Positions 17,441-25,382 of a DNA stretch of 64,000 nucleotides are shown here, piece after piece. Positions within the stretch are counted from its first letter, which is position 1. Every line of letters starts with the position of its first letter. The stretch comes from GW2011-AR15 sp964428335 (GTDB lineage Archaea > Nanobdellota > Nanobdellia > Woesearchaeales > GW2011-AR15), in NCBI GenBank assembly GCA_964428335.1, contig CAYRXW010000002.1:199088-263087 (forward strand), read 5' to 3'. A program made the translations under genes and the position numbers. The notes under the pieces were generated by a model, which worked only from the letters and a program-made list of their open reading frames with translations, did no database searches and was not told the DNA's origin.

Positions 17441-18408
17441 ACCTTAGGCAAATAATTTGTGAACGGCTCATCATAAAGCAGGAATGTCTCGTAATCCCTG
17501 ATAAGATTTGGGAACTTTATCTTTAGTTCTGAGAGAAATTCGTAAAGCTTCCTTTGCCCTTCAACAACCATCTCAAATTCCAGATCAGCCATACCGAAAG
17601 GTTTAGTGATGAAAATGACATTATTATTGTTTTGGAGGTAATTTATAAGGTCCAGTTGGTTCTTTTTTGATAGGTTGATCAGGAATAAGAATATCTTGTG
17701 GTGCTCAAGATTCAGGGCTTTAGTGTTTATTTTTGCCCTGAAATTCAGGATAATCTTATTCTTTGTCAGGTTTTCAATTCTTTTGCTTACTGTCTTTATA
17801 GATATTTCAAGGATCTTGGCAAGGTTGACATAATCTATCATTGGGTTTTTCATAAGCTCGCTTAAGATTTTCCAGTCCATATCGTCAATTTTTTCAATCT
17901 CTAAAAAATCGCCCACAATAATAGGCGTCCTGTCATTTTCGTGGTTATACAGGTAGCTATGCTTATAATGGTATATCTTAAATGCAACACTAGGATAAGT
18001 TCTCTTGAAAAGGTGCCCAAACTTATATTGAAACTCATGGTAATTCTTATCAAGGATATTAAGGTTGCTTACACTATATACAAGTGCCAGGTCCCATTGT
18101 CCATTTCCCAGGGCAACCCAGGAGATATATGGATTTTCTCTGGAAAATTTTATTATCTCTTCCTCTGTAGATTTGTCAACATTATTATACTGGAAAAAAA
18201 CCCTGCAATACATAAGCCCTAGTTTTATCAGGTCTATTGTTGCAACATAATACTGGATAATCCCTTTCTTTTCCAGCTGCTTTATCCTGTAATTTACTAC
18301 TTCCCTAGAAAGCCCGACGTTTTTTGCAAGGCTAGAAATAGGCTGCCTTGCATTTGTTTCAAGCTGGTATAAGATTCTCCTATCCTTTACATCAAGAGCA
18401 ATATCCAT
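17437..18408 (-). CDS. Double Lrp/AsnC-type transcription regulator 1
   Basis: A 323-residue protein with two winged-helix DNA-binding units of the Lrp/AsnC type. The first is at residues 5-60 (DRRILYQLETNARQPISSLAKNVGLSREVVNYRIKQLEKKGII). The second is near 175-225 (DWKILSELMKNPMIDYVNLAKILEISIKTVSKRIENLTKNKII). Each is followed by a beta-alpha-beta region that would form an Lrp-like effector or dimer domain (for example ISWVALGNGQWDLALVY). The tandem layout differs from the ~150-aa single Lrp. It overlaps the end of the EgtD-like gene by 4 nt and is paralogous to the regulator at 44879-45853. Confidence 0.75.
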   Translation of the reverse strand: MDIALDVKDRRILYQLETNARQPISSLAKNVGLSREVVNYRIKQLEKKGIIQYYVATIDLIKLGLMYCRVFFQYNNVDKSTEEEIIKFSRENPYISWVALGNGQWDLALVYSVSNLNILDKNYHEFQYKFGHLFKRTYPSVAFKIYHYKHSYLYNHENDRTPIIVGDFLEIEKIDDMDWKILSELMKNPMIDYVNLAKILEISIKTVSKRIENLTKNKIILNFRAKINTKALNLEHHKIFLFLINLSKKNQLDLINYLQNNNNVIFITKPFGMADLEFEMVVEGQRKLYEFLSELKIKFPNLIRDYETFLLYDEPFTNYLPKV

Positions 18409-18590
18409 TTTTACAGATACGTTAATATTATATATAAATTTATCCCTTAATGTAAAATAGTTTCAAGTTTTTTTTACACACAATCTTTAGACGAGAAAAT
18501 TATAGGGCTTCTTTAATTTTTTACTATTTTAGATTATTTTTATATTTTTTAGCCGTTTTTGTAAAAAAAAGTACCAATCATTTTATAATA

Positions 18591-18602
18591 ATGTTCGAAC
18601 AT
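18591..18602. promoter_or_regulatory. Perfect 12-bp palindrome (candidate operator)
   Basis: ATGTTCGAACAT is a perfect palindrome. It lies between two TATA-like elements (TTTTATAATAA just before it and GTATAAAAG at 18609-18617) and about 44 nt upstream of the first microprotein gene. Position fits a repressor or activator site for the microprotein operon. Confidence 0.5.
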
Positions 18603-18645
18603 ACTATTGTATAAAAGGGGGAGAAATAAAATAAGGTGTAAAAGA

Positions 18646-18768
18646 ATGAGGCTATATAACTTAATAATTCCGGTATGTCCAAAATGCCAGTCAAATAAAT
18701 GCGAGCTTAGCGAGAAGTTTTACTGCTATAATTGCAAGAACTGCGGCATAAGCTTTGGAACAATTTAA
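18646..18768 (+). CDS. 40-aa zinc-ribbon microprotein
   Basis: An ATG at 18646 preceded by AAGGTG opens a 40-residue frame. The product has a short hydrophobic start (MRLYNLIIPV) and two cysteine pairs: CPKC at 11-14 and a downstream cluster CYNCKNC around residues 27-33. CPKC plus CKNC (or CYNC) would make a classical four-Cys zinc ribbon, as in transposase or transcription-factor-type ribbons (CPKCQSN....YYCYNCKNCG). It is followed by a second small gene after 13 nt. Too small to assign a role. Confidence 0.5.
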   Translation: MRLYNLIIPVCPKCQSNKCELSEKFYCYNCKNCGISFGTI

Positions 18769-18781
18769 GGAGGGAGAAAAA

Positions 18782-18886
18782 ATGACACACTATTCATGTT
18801 ACGGAAGACTTGATTATTCACCGCAGCAGAAAAAAGAATCAACTCTCCTGGAAGAATTTGCAGATTTTTTGACTTCCATTTTCTAA
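18782..18886 (+). CDS. 34-aa microprotein
   Basis: The ATG at 18782 is preceded by AAGGAGGGAG at an ideal distance, one of the strongest ribosome-binding sites in the window, which argues for translation. The product starts MTHYSCYGRLDYSPQQKK and ends with an acidic, hydrophobic helix (STLLEEFADFLTSIF). It shares an operon with the 40-aa zinc ribbon. No family recognised. Confidence 0.45.
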   Translation: MTHYSCYGRLDYSPQQKKESTLLEEFADFLTSIF

Positions 18887-18977
18887 TTTACTTTATTTTC
18901 TCGTAGCATATAGAAATTCCATCACCATAAATTATTTAAACAGTAAATACAATAAAAACACTAAGCACAAAGACTAG

Positions 18978-19012
18978 GGGTTTTTCAAGACGATTAATCG
19001 TTTTGAAGACCC
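18978..19012 (+). promoter_or_regulatory. 35-nt palindromic hairpin in the histone leader
   Basis: A near-perfect inverted repeat with outer GGG/CCC, TTCAA/TTGAA segments and a perfect inner ACGATTAATCGT core ends 18 nt before the histone ATG. A TATA-like ATAAATTATTTAAA lies at about 18927-18940, so the repeat would be in the 5' leader. As RNA it can fold into a long stem; as DNA it could be a dimeric protein site. Two inner mismatches are consistent with G-U pairing. Confidence 0.55.
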
Positions 19013-19030
19013 TTATTAATTTCTAGGCTA

Positions 19031-19252
19031 ATGAAAAGAAAAAATGCCATCCCTTATGAGACAGTAGGAAGGATTATGGAATTCTACGGGGCTGAACGGG
19101 TTTCCAAAGATGCAAAAGCAGCATTGGCCAATTATCTTGAGGAACATATATGTTCGCTTGCAAAAGAAGCGCAGAAATATGCAGCGCATGCAAAAAGGGT
19201 CACTGTCAGGAAAGAAGATGTGATTTTAGCATCTAGGCATATGAAAAACTAA
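19031..19252 (+). CDS. Archaeal histone (HMf family)
   Basis: A 73-residue histone-fold protein that compacts DNA as dimers and larger oligomers. The fold is recognisable: helix 1 IPYETVGRIMEFYGAERVS, the long helix 2 KDAKAALANYLEEHICSLAKEAQKYAAHA, loop KRVTVRKEDV and helix 3 ILASRHMKN. Length matches tail-less archaeal histones apart from a basic MKRKN start. An internal Cys (EEHICSLA) is uncommon. The leader carries a strong inverted repeat that may control expression. It is upstream of a ribosomal operon but has its own promoter. Confidence 0.92.
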   Translation: MKRKNAIPYETVGRIMEFYGAERVSKDAKAALANYLEEHICSLAKEAQKYAAHAKRVTVRKEDVILASRHMKN

Positions 19253-19373
19253 TCATTTTTTACTGGTTTTGAGACAAGATTTATACAACAAAATTCACAA
19301 TTTTGCGTATCAAGGTTATGCTGGGCATAACTTTTATAAACCGCACCCATTTTCTTCTCTATAGGTGATTACT

Positions 19374-19550
19374 ATGAGACAAACAAATTCAAAATTCATT
19401 AAAGTCAGATGCTCAAAATGCAAAAATGAACAGGTAGTGTTCGGAAAAGCAGCAATGAATGTCAAGTGCCTTGTCTGCGGAAAGGAAATAGCTGATTCAA
19501 CAGGCGGAAAGATTAAGCTTAGGGCAAGGGTTCTTGAGGTATTGGAATAA
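19374..19550 (+). CDS. rps27e: Ribosomal protein S27e
   Basis: A 58-residue zinc-binding protein of the small ribosomal subunit. The CSKCKNEQVVFGKAAMNVKCLVCG segment holds the two CxxC pairs of the ribbon, and STGGKIKL is the typical end. I choose the ATG at 19374 because AGGTGA lies 7-10 nt upstream; a GTG at 19365 inside that site is less likely. Its TAA overlaps the ATG of aIF2-alpha as TAATG. S27e, aIF2-alpha and Nop10 form a classic conserved archaeal operon. Confidence 0.92.
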   Translation: MRQTNSKFIKVRCSKCKNEQVVFGKAAMNVKCLVCGKEIADSTGGKIKLRARVLEVLE

Positions 19551-20314
19551 TGCTCTTTAAAAAGACCGGTGAACCAGAAGAATCTGAAGTTGTTATGTGT
19601 ACTGTAACAAATATACAGTACTCTTCTGTTTTTGCAACACTTGATGACTATGGCGTCTCAGGCATGATTCACATCTCTGAGATTGCAGCAGGAAGGATAA
19701 GAAACATAAGGGATTACGTCAAGGAAGGCAAGAAAGTTGTATGCAAGATTCTTAGGATTCATAAGGATAAGGGGCACATTGATTTATCATTAAGAAGGGT
19801 TACAGAGAGCCAGAGAAGAAATAAGGTTAACGAGATTAAGCTTGAGCAGAAAGCAGAATCTGTCATTGAAAACATAGCAAAAATCAATAAGACTGAAGTA
19901 AAAAAGCTTTATGCAGAGGTTTCAAAGCCAATTCTTGCAGAATACCACTTCCTTCATCATGCATTTGAAGCTGTTGTCCAGGGAGAATTAGACTTGTCAA
20001 CGCTTCTTGATAAAAAATTAGCAACCCAGATAGCAGAAATAGTAATACTAAGGTTCAAGCCAAAAAGGGTTGAGATAAACGGAGTTTTAGAACTATCAAC
20101 CTATGCAGGAAATGGCATTGAAGTAGTAAAGGAAGCATTGGCAAAGGCATCTGCTGTGAAAGGAGTCACAATAAGGTATCTTGGTGGCGGGAAATACAGG
20201 GTCACTGCTGAGGCAGGAGAATATAAGGAAGCTGAACCAATGATAAAAACATCTGTAGAATCTGCGTCATCAGTTATGAAACAGTATAAGGGTTATTCAA
20301 ACTTTACAAGATAG
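19550..20314 (+). CDS. eif2a: Translation initiation factor 2, alpha subunit
   Basis: A 254-residue aIF2-alpha, which with the beta and gamma subunits delivers initiator tRNA to the 30S subunit. The N-terminal S1 domain (residues 10-85) shows VMCTVTNIQYSSVFATLDDYGVSGMIHISEIAAGRIRNI and GHIDLSLRRV. A helical middle domain follows, and the C-terminal alpha-beta domain has AKASAVKGVTIRYLGGGKYRVTAEAGEYKEAE. All six glutamine codons I checked are CAG, the pattern of the core genes here. Translation is coupled to S27e by a one-base overlap. Confidence 0.95.
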   Translation: MLFKKTGEPEESEVVMCTVTNIQYSSVFATLDDYGVSGMIHISEIAAGRIRNIRDYVKEGKKVVCKILRIHKDKGHIDLSLRRVTESQRRNKVNEIKLEQKAESVIENIAKINKTEVKKLYAEVSKPILAEYHFLHHAFEAVVQGELDLSTLLDKKLATQIAEIVILRFKPKRVEINGVLELSTYAGNGIEVVKEALAKASAVKGVTIRYLGGGKYRVTAEAGEYKEAEPMIKTSVESASSVMKQYKGYSNFTR

Positions 20315-20327
20315 CTAGTTTAAGAAA

Positions 20328-20501
20328 ATGCTACATATTCTAAGATGCCAGAAATGCAGTAAATATGTTCTTTCAAATCCCTGCGAATGCGGTGGGGAAG
20401 CGATAGAGAACAAGCCTCCTAAATATTCACCTGAGGACAAATACGCAGATTACAGGAGAAAAGTAAAAGAGGAGCAATGGAAGAAAGAAGGGATGATTTA
20501 A
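20328..20501 (+). CDS. nop10: H/ACA RNP protein Nop10
   Basis: A 57-residue protein of the H/ACA small-ribonucleoprotein that guides pseudouridine formation in rRNA. The N-terminal zinc motif is CQKCSKYVLSNPCECGG, followed by the family segment NKPPKYSPEDKYADYRRKVK. It starts 13 nt after aIF2-alpha, its usual archaeal neighbour. Its stop overlaps that of the convergent phosphoribosyltransferase gene by 4 nt. Confidence 0.9.
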   Translation: MLHILRCQKCSKYVLSNPCECGGEAIENKPPKYSPEDKYADYRRKVKEEQWKKEGMI

Positions 20502-21205
20502 TCTCTTTTAACCAGTTTTTTTGATATATATTCTCTTAATGCACTAATATTTGTTGGTTTCTCATAAATTAAATTTTTCAAGTCTAAATGATCTTTATAA
20601 TAAATTGATTCTTCTTCCCAAGGGAAGGTTAGCCATCCTTCTGGAGGATCATTTGCATGAAATCTAACAAACTTTTCTTTAATAATTTTCTTTTTTTTAG
20701 AAATGCTAAAATATGGAGTTTTTCTGTTTAATACTGCTCCCCACACAAATTTTTTGAATTTTGATGGATTGTATTTTTCAGCTCCAGAAATTGTATCATA
20801 TAACCCCACATCTTCCCAAGCCTTAACCATTGTTGCACCTTCGTCTATCAATTCATCAAGAATTAGGGTTAAATTTCCGGTATTAACACTTTTTACAATT
20901 GCTATTTTTTGCTCATCAGAAAGATCACCATTTTCCATTAATTGAGGTGGTGCTCCTTCATGTTTGTTGCCATATCTTCCATAATGCGGAGAATATGTGT
21001 TTACATTATATCCCATTTGAGTAAGAATTAAATAAACAGCTTCACCAGGAAATGTTCCTCCATTTTTTAGATAAATCAAATTAATTTCCTTTGATTTTAG
21101 TTTATCTGCTTCAGTTGCAATTTTATTTGCAAGGTCATAACAATGATCTACTATCTCGTTCAGAGTTAAATGTATTTTGTTGTCTTCACTTGCCATGAAC
21201 TTCAC
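20498..21205 (-). CDS. Phosphoribosyltransferase-family protein
   Basis: A 235-residue protein with a type I phosphoribosyltransferase layout: INLIYLKNGGTFPGEAVYLIL (first strand and loop), LTLILDELIDEGATMVKAWE in the place of the PRPP-binding motif (usually DDxxDTGxT, here DELIDEGAT), and a C-terminal NDPPEGWLTFPWE resembling the PDxWxxFPWE end of COG2236/Gpt-like enzymes. It might act in purine salvage or nucleotide modification. Compared with the typical motif the second Asp and the Thr-Gly are altered, so catalysis is uncertain. Its three Gln codons are all CAA, unlike its ribosomal neighbours. Confidence 0.65.
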   Translation of the reverse strand: MKFMASEDNKIHLTLNEIVDHCYDLANKIATEADKLKSKEINLIYLKNGGTFPGEAVYLILTQMGYNVNTYSPHYGRYGNKHEGAPPQLMENGDLSDEQKIAIVKSVNTGNLTLILDELIDEGATMVKAWEDVGLYDTISGAEKYNPSKFKKFVWGAVLNRKTPYFSISKKKKIIKEKFVRFHANDPPEGWLTFPWEEESIYYKDHLDLKNLIYEKPTNISALREYISKKLVKRD

Positions 21206-21288
21206 TTAGAATAAAAACCATTTTCCTCAAATTGGAGCATGAATCCAAAAAAGATTTTAAGTTTTTAAGTTTAACTATTTTAAAGTGA

Positions 21289-22938
21289 TTATTTAAACAA
21301 TTCATAAACACTATTCATCTCAATCTCAAACGCGCTTGCAGGCATCTCAACCCCGAAATTAGAAAGCACCTGGGGGCTTAATTCACCGATAAACCCAATC
21401 TCTTTTCCTTCAAGCATTATTTTGCCTGCCCTTCCTGGAATAAATGAATCATGCATAGCTTTCTTAACCTCGTATTTCAGGCCGATATTCTTGAACAGGT
21501 AATCCAAAACCTGCTTTGCTTTTGTATAATCGCTTTCTGCGCTGCATAAAACAACCGCAAGCTTATTCTTTTCCTCTACACCCGTATCGCTTTTCCCTAA
21601 TTTAAAAGTATAACCTGATTCAAAGATGTTCTGTGGATACTCGTTATGGGTATTCTCCCTTAATACATTCATAAGTCCGGGCAGCATTCCATATCTTAAA
21701 ACATTATATTCATCTGAGATAGAATTCGCAAGTTTTATGAAATCTGTTGATTTTATATTCATATCTTTAAACTGGGTTTTTTCATTTGTTATATGGTAAG
21801 TTGAGCATTCAAGCATGTTTAGTCCTATCAATATCTGTGCAACTTTTTTACGGAATATCTCAAAGTCATCTTCCTTTCCTGCTGTTGCTTTTGAAGGGAG
21901 TATTGCCTTGAAATTCTCATAGCCATAAGCGATTGCAATATCCTCGCTTAAATCAGCAGGATGTATTATGTCAGGTCTGTACGCAGGTATAAGTGCAGTC
22001 TTTTTTTCGTATCCAAATCCCATCCTTTCCAGAAGCTCTTTTAGTTCCTTTTCTTTTAAATTCAGGCCAAGCCAGTTATTTATGTAACCAAGATCAACTT
22101 TCATCTTTCTTGGCTCAAGGTTTGGTGTTATCAGTGTTTTATCAGGATATACGACTTCCATCGAGTAAATGTCAGCACCCATGTCAGCAAGTGCAGCTAC
22201 CATAATATTTAGGACATATTCAGCAGTAAAAAGGTCATAACCGCTGACTTCAAGGAATGCTTCTTTTGTTGCATCAGTGATTTTTCCAGTCTTATGAGAA
22301 TTAATGATTGGAGTTAGGCTTAATACTTCACCATTTGCATCCTCAAAAACAGCATATTTTTTCATATCTTTAACAAGATGCTTGTATTCAATCCCTGTAG
22401 GATGCTGCATCAATATCTCATGGGCATTTATTTCCTTATTCCATTCAAGCGGCTTAAAAACAATCTCCTCAGGTTTTTTCGCATTGAAATAAATAGGAAG
22501 CTTGATTTTTTCCAAAGGATATATTCCGATGGCAGCTTTTTTTCTCTTCCTGCAAAAAGTGATATGCAACTTTTCCTGTATCTGGATGATTTCCCGTACC
22601 TTTTCATCATCAAGTTTCAGGTTTTTTATTAAGGCACAGACAGTATAAGGCCTAACATCTTTCATGTCTTTTGAGACAAACACTTTCTGGCCAGATTTTT
22701 TCACGTCATATTTCCTTAGCCCTGTATTAACGCCGATAAAAGAAGATAATGCTCTTCCGAACCCCTGTTCAGAAAGCATATCAGGTCTGTTAGGGAATAT
22801 CTCAACAACAATCTCATTTTCATCCATAGATTCCAAGTCTGTTCCAATCATAGAAATCCTGTCCTTTAGCTTGTCATCAGGCAGTTTCTTTCCTATTATC
22901 TTTTCCAGCACTTTTCGATTGATTGTTACGGTTGGCAT
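21289..22938 (-). CDS. pheT: Phenylalanyl-tRNA synthetase beta subunit (archaeal type)
   Basis: A 549-residue PheT of the short archaeal/eukaryotic type. It contains the B1-like start MPTVTINRKVLEKIIGKKL, VEIFPNRPDMLSEQGFGRAL, the B3/4 editing-type region, B5 (KVDLGYINNWLGLNLKEKELKELLERMGFGYEK and AYRPDIIHPADLSEDIAIAYGYEN) and a degenerate class II core ending EMPASAFEIEMNSVYELF. All nine Gln codons are CAG. A TATA-like GATATAAAG about 22 nt upstream of the ATG suggests an own promoter. Two unrelated small genes separate it from pheS. Confidence 0.93.
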   Translation of the reverse strand: MPTVTINRKVLEKIIGKKLPDDKLKDRISMIGTDLESMDENEIVVEIFPNRPDMLSEQGFGRALSSFIGVNTGLRKYDVKKSGQKVFVSKDMKDVRPYTVCALIKNLKLDDEKVREIIQIQEKLHITFCRKRKKAAIGIYPLEKIKLPIYFNAKKPEEIVFKPLEWNKEINAHEILMQHPTGIEYKHLVKDMKKYAVFEDANGEVLSLTPIINSHKTGKITDATKEAFLEVSGYDLFTAEYVLNIMVAALADMGADIYSMEVVYPDKTLITPNLEPRKMKVDLGYINNWLGLNLKEKELKELLERMGFGYEKKTALIPAYRPDIIHPADLSEDIAIAYGYENFKAILPSKATAGKEDDFEIFRKKVAQILIGLNMLECSTYHITNEKTQFKDMNIKSTDFIKLANSISDEYNVLRYGMLPGLMNVLRENTHNEYPQNIFESGYTFKLGKSDTGVEEKNKLAVVLCSAESDYTKAKQVLDYLFKNIGLKYEVKKAMHDSFIPGRAGKIMLEGKEIGFIGELSPQVLSNFGVEMPASAFEIEMNSVYELFK

Positions 22939-22971
22939 TTTTGAACTTTATATCTTAATTTACTTAACTTT

Positions 22972-23370
22972 TTACAGCTTAAGCATCATTATTTGATCTT
23001 CATTAAGCATAGGATACTTTTCCTCGTGTATCATTTCAACTTGACCAGGAATTTTGTTCCATAATGTGTTGCAGCAGCTCCTAATTGTTGGTAATGAAAT
23101 GGTGAATCTTCCTTGTCCCTGTACTTTTGCTGTAATATATTCATATATTCTTTTCATATGTGGAAATTTATGTTCTGGCAAGACCTCTTCAACCTTTAAG
23201 TAATCATGAGCTTTAACCCAATATCTTCTAACTTTCTGCATAGTAGCTTCATCAATTGCAACAGAGCCTACCGTTTTTCCAGCATCAGCAAAAACATTGT
23301 GCTGTATGCTTATAACTAAATCCCTAAAATATTTTAAAAAAGTCATTGCGTATTGTGATTTTCTATCCAT
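22972..23370 (-). CDS. Unknown 132-aa protein inserted between pheS and pheT
   Basis: A perfect GGAGGAG stands upstream of the ATG at 23370. The product is mostly alpha-helical (SQYAMTFLKYFRDLVISIQHNVF, TMQKVRRYWVKAHDYLKVEEVL, HMKRIYEYITAKV) with one CC pair in TIRSCCNTLWNKIPG. I recognise no family. Gln codons are mixed (4 CAA, 3 CAG), whereas pheT uses only CAG. It lies 18 nt after the preceding small ORF and is co-oriented with pheS and pheT, so it is probably co-transcribed. Confidence 0.6.
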   Translation of the reverse strand: MDRKSQYAMTFLKYFRDLVISIQHNVFADAGKTVGSVAIDEATMQKVRRYWVKAHDYLKVEEVLPEHKFPHMKRIYEYITAKVQGQGRFTISLPTIRSCCNTLWNKIPGQVEMIHEEKYPMLNEDQIMMLKL

Positions 23371-23388
23371 TTTTTCATCTCCTCCTAT

Positions 23389-23682
23389 TTACCTCAAATT
23401 TTCTATGCCATCAAAAAATGTTAAAATAGATTTAATCTTTTTTTGTGTATGTGAATAATAGTAAGTCATATTCATTCCTCCCATAAGCTTCAAAATATTA
23501 TTACAGTATCTAATTAAATTATTCTGGTTTTCATGTTTTGGATTCAAGTTCTCTAAAGCAGCTATATACTTTTTAACAGCTTGATATGTAATTGGCTGCC
23601 AGTTTTGTACATAAACATTTCCAGTCCTAAGCTTTTCCATCTCAGCCTTAAGTTCTGTAAATTTATCTAATTCTTCACTCAT
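23389..23682 (-). CDS. Unknown 97-aa helical protein coupled to pheS
   Basis: The ATG at 23682 overlaps the TGA of pheS as ATGA, which favours this start over a GTG three codons upstream. The product is predicted helical throughout (SEELDKFTELKAEMEKLRTG, YQAVKKYIAALENL, LIRYCNNILKLMGG, THTQKKIKSILTFFDGIENL). No recognisable family. It and the next gene could be a two-protein unit inserted in the phe operon, or helical accessory factors of the synthetase. Confidence 0.6.
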   Translation of the reverse strand: MSEELDKFTELKAEMEKLRTGNVYVQNWQPITYQAVKKYIAALENLNPKHENQNNLIRYCNNILKLMGGMNMTYYYSHTQKKIKSILTFFDGIENLR

Positions 23683-25199
23683 TTCATCCACATCTTCATT
23701 TCCCTAAGTTGTCTTAAATCGTTCTTATTTAAATCCCTTATATCTTGTATGCTCCAATATTCTGTAATCATCCTTCCTAATCCTAAGCCCCATGCTAAAA
23801 CAGGAACAGGTTCACCAAGTAAAGGCTTAACAACTTCTGGCCTAAATATTCCAGATCCGCCAAGTTCAACCCACTGCTTTTTGCTTGGGTGCCACACATC
23901 CACTTCAGCGCTTGGTTCAGTATATGGGAAATGTCCTGGCCTAATTCTTACATCAGGGAATCCCATCTTCTTGAAAAACTCCTTTAGATATCCTAAAAGA
24001 TTAGCAAAATTAGCATCCGGGTCGACTACAATTCCTTCAACCTGCTCAAATTCAAAAAGATGCTTCCAGTCCAGTGCTTCATTCCTAAAACACTTTCCAA
24101 CAGCAAAGAATTTTGCAGGAAGCTGTTCCATTTTTAGTCTTGAAATAGTCTGCGCAGAAAGTACAGTTGTATGAGTCCTCAATAGATTCTCTTTTGATTT
24201 CTCCTCATCCCATTTTCCTCTCCAGCCTAAGCTTCCTGTAGTCCAGCCGTTCTCATGTGTTGCCTTAACATTCTTTACTAAATTTTTGTTTTCCAGTGTT
24301 CCTTTTGCAGGGGTTTTTATATAAAACGTATCTTGCATCTCCCTTGCAGGATGGTCCTGAGGTACGAATAATGCGTCAAGGTCCCAGAAATTTGTCTGAA
24401 CCATGTTTCCAGTCATCTCCTTGAATCCAAGCTCCAGCCATATGCTCTTTATATATTCAATAACCTGGTTGACAAAATGCCTCTTTCCGCCATAGATTGA
24501 AGGGACATTGATTTCAACATCATAATGTCTGAACTCTTTGCCTTTCCAGTTTCCAAGTTTCAATGATTTTGAATCCAGCTTATCAACGACTTCGGTTGAA
24601 AGCTTGGCTTTTGAAACCTTTTTTCCAAGTTCAGTAAGAATGATGGTCCTCAGTGATTTTTTTTCTTTTTTGAGGATTTCCTTTCTAGTGATAAGGTCAT
24701 TTGCAGTCTTTAGCTGCTCTTTGCTAAGTTTTGAAAAATCAAAAGGAAACTCAAGTTCCAGGAACTTCTCTTCTTCTGATCTATGGTTTAATTGCTTCTT
24801 TCCTTCTTCTGTAATAAATACGAGCAGTTCCTTCTCCTTTTTGATATCTATAATGTTCCTTCTTTTCAAAAGACCTAGGCAGATGCTAAGTTCATTCTGG
24901 TCAAGCTTTGCTTTCTTCCCTATATCGCTTAAAGTATTGCCAGAGACATTCTTCAGAAATCTTAATTCAGGCAATCCTTCCTTCTTATATAAAACTCCAT
25001 TCTTATCAAGGCTTAAAATTTCCTTCTCTACTTTATCAATCTTCAAAACTTCTTTGTTTTCAAGCCACTGCAAGGCCCGCATCACTTCAATGTCCTTCAT
25101 TCCGCTAGCTTCAACCAAATCATCAAAAGAAATCCCATCTTTGATATGCGGAAGAAGCTTTCTTTCCAAAGGATGCAGTGTTTTAAGCAGTTCTTCCAT
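23679..25199 (-). CDS. pheS: Phenylalanyl-tRNA synthetase alpha subunit (archaeal type)
   Basis: A 506-residue PheS. The N-terminal ~200 residues form winged-helix tRNA-binding domains (LHPLERKLLPHIKDGISFDDLVEASGMKDIEVMRALQWLENKEVL). The class II catalytic core follows with motif 2 FFAVGKCFRNEALDWKHLFEFEQVEGIVVD and motif 3 PVPVLAWGLGLGRMITEYW, and HPAREMQDTFYIK binds ATP/Phe. Length and architecture are archaeal/eukaryotic. It aminoacylates tRNA-Phe together with PheT. The downstream ATGA overlap ties it to the small helical gene. Confidence 0.95.
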   Translation of the reverse strand: MEELLKTLHPLERKLLPHIKDGISFDDLVEASGMKDIEVMRALQWLENKEVLKIDKVEKEILSLDKNGVLYKKEGLPELRFLKNVSGNTLSDIGKKAKLDQNELSICLGLLKRRNIIDIKKEKELLVFITEEGKKQLNHRSEEEKFLELEFPFDFSKLSKEQLKTANDLITRKEILKKEKKSLRTIILTELGKKVSKAKLSTEVVDKLDSKSLKLGNWKGKEFRHYDVEINVPSIYGGKRHFVNQVIEYIKSIWLELGFKEMTGNMVQTNFWDLDALFVPQDHPAREMQDTFYIKTPAKGTLENKNLVKNVKATHENGWTTGSLGWRGKWDEEKSKENLLRTHTTVLSAQTISRLKMEQLPAKFFAVGKCFRNEALDWKHLFEFEQVEGIVVDPDANFANLLGYLKEFFKKMGFPDVRIRPGHFPYTEPSAEVDVWHPSKKQWVELGGSGIFRPEVVKPLLGEPVPVLAWGLGLGRMITEYWSIQDIRDLNKNDLRQLREMKMWMK

Positions 25200-25382
25200 T
25201 TCTCAAACCTAATTCGAGTATATTTTTATAGTTTTGCGTAAAAGTGCGTTATTATGAATAAGCGCAATAAATTTGAGCCTCTAAAAAACCAGAACGAATC
25301 TCCTCTAGTATCGCTTTCTACCTAATTAAGCATGATTTTTTGGTTCGAAAAAGTTTATAAATCTTATATTGATATTCCTAGT

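Noticed and set aside
24538..25212. 224-codon plus-strand frame opposite pheS
   Set aside because: Ser/Phe-rich shadow of the Lys/Glu-rich sense sequence; pheS is unambiguous.
25256..25327. 23-codon plus-strand frame between pheS and the sulfatase gene
   Set aside because: It has an ATG, but there is no ribosome-binding site and the composition is unremarkable; the evidence is too weak to list it as a gene.
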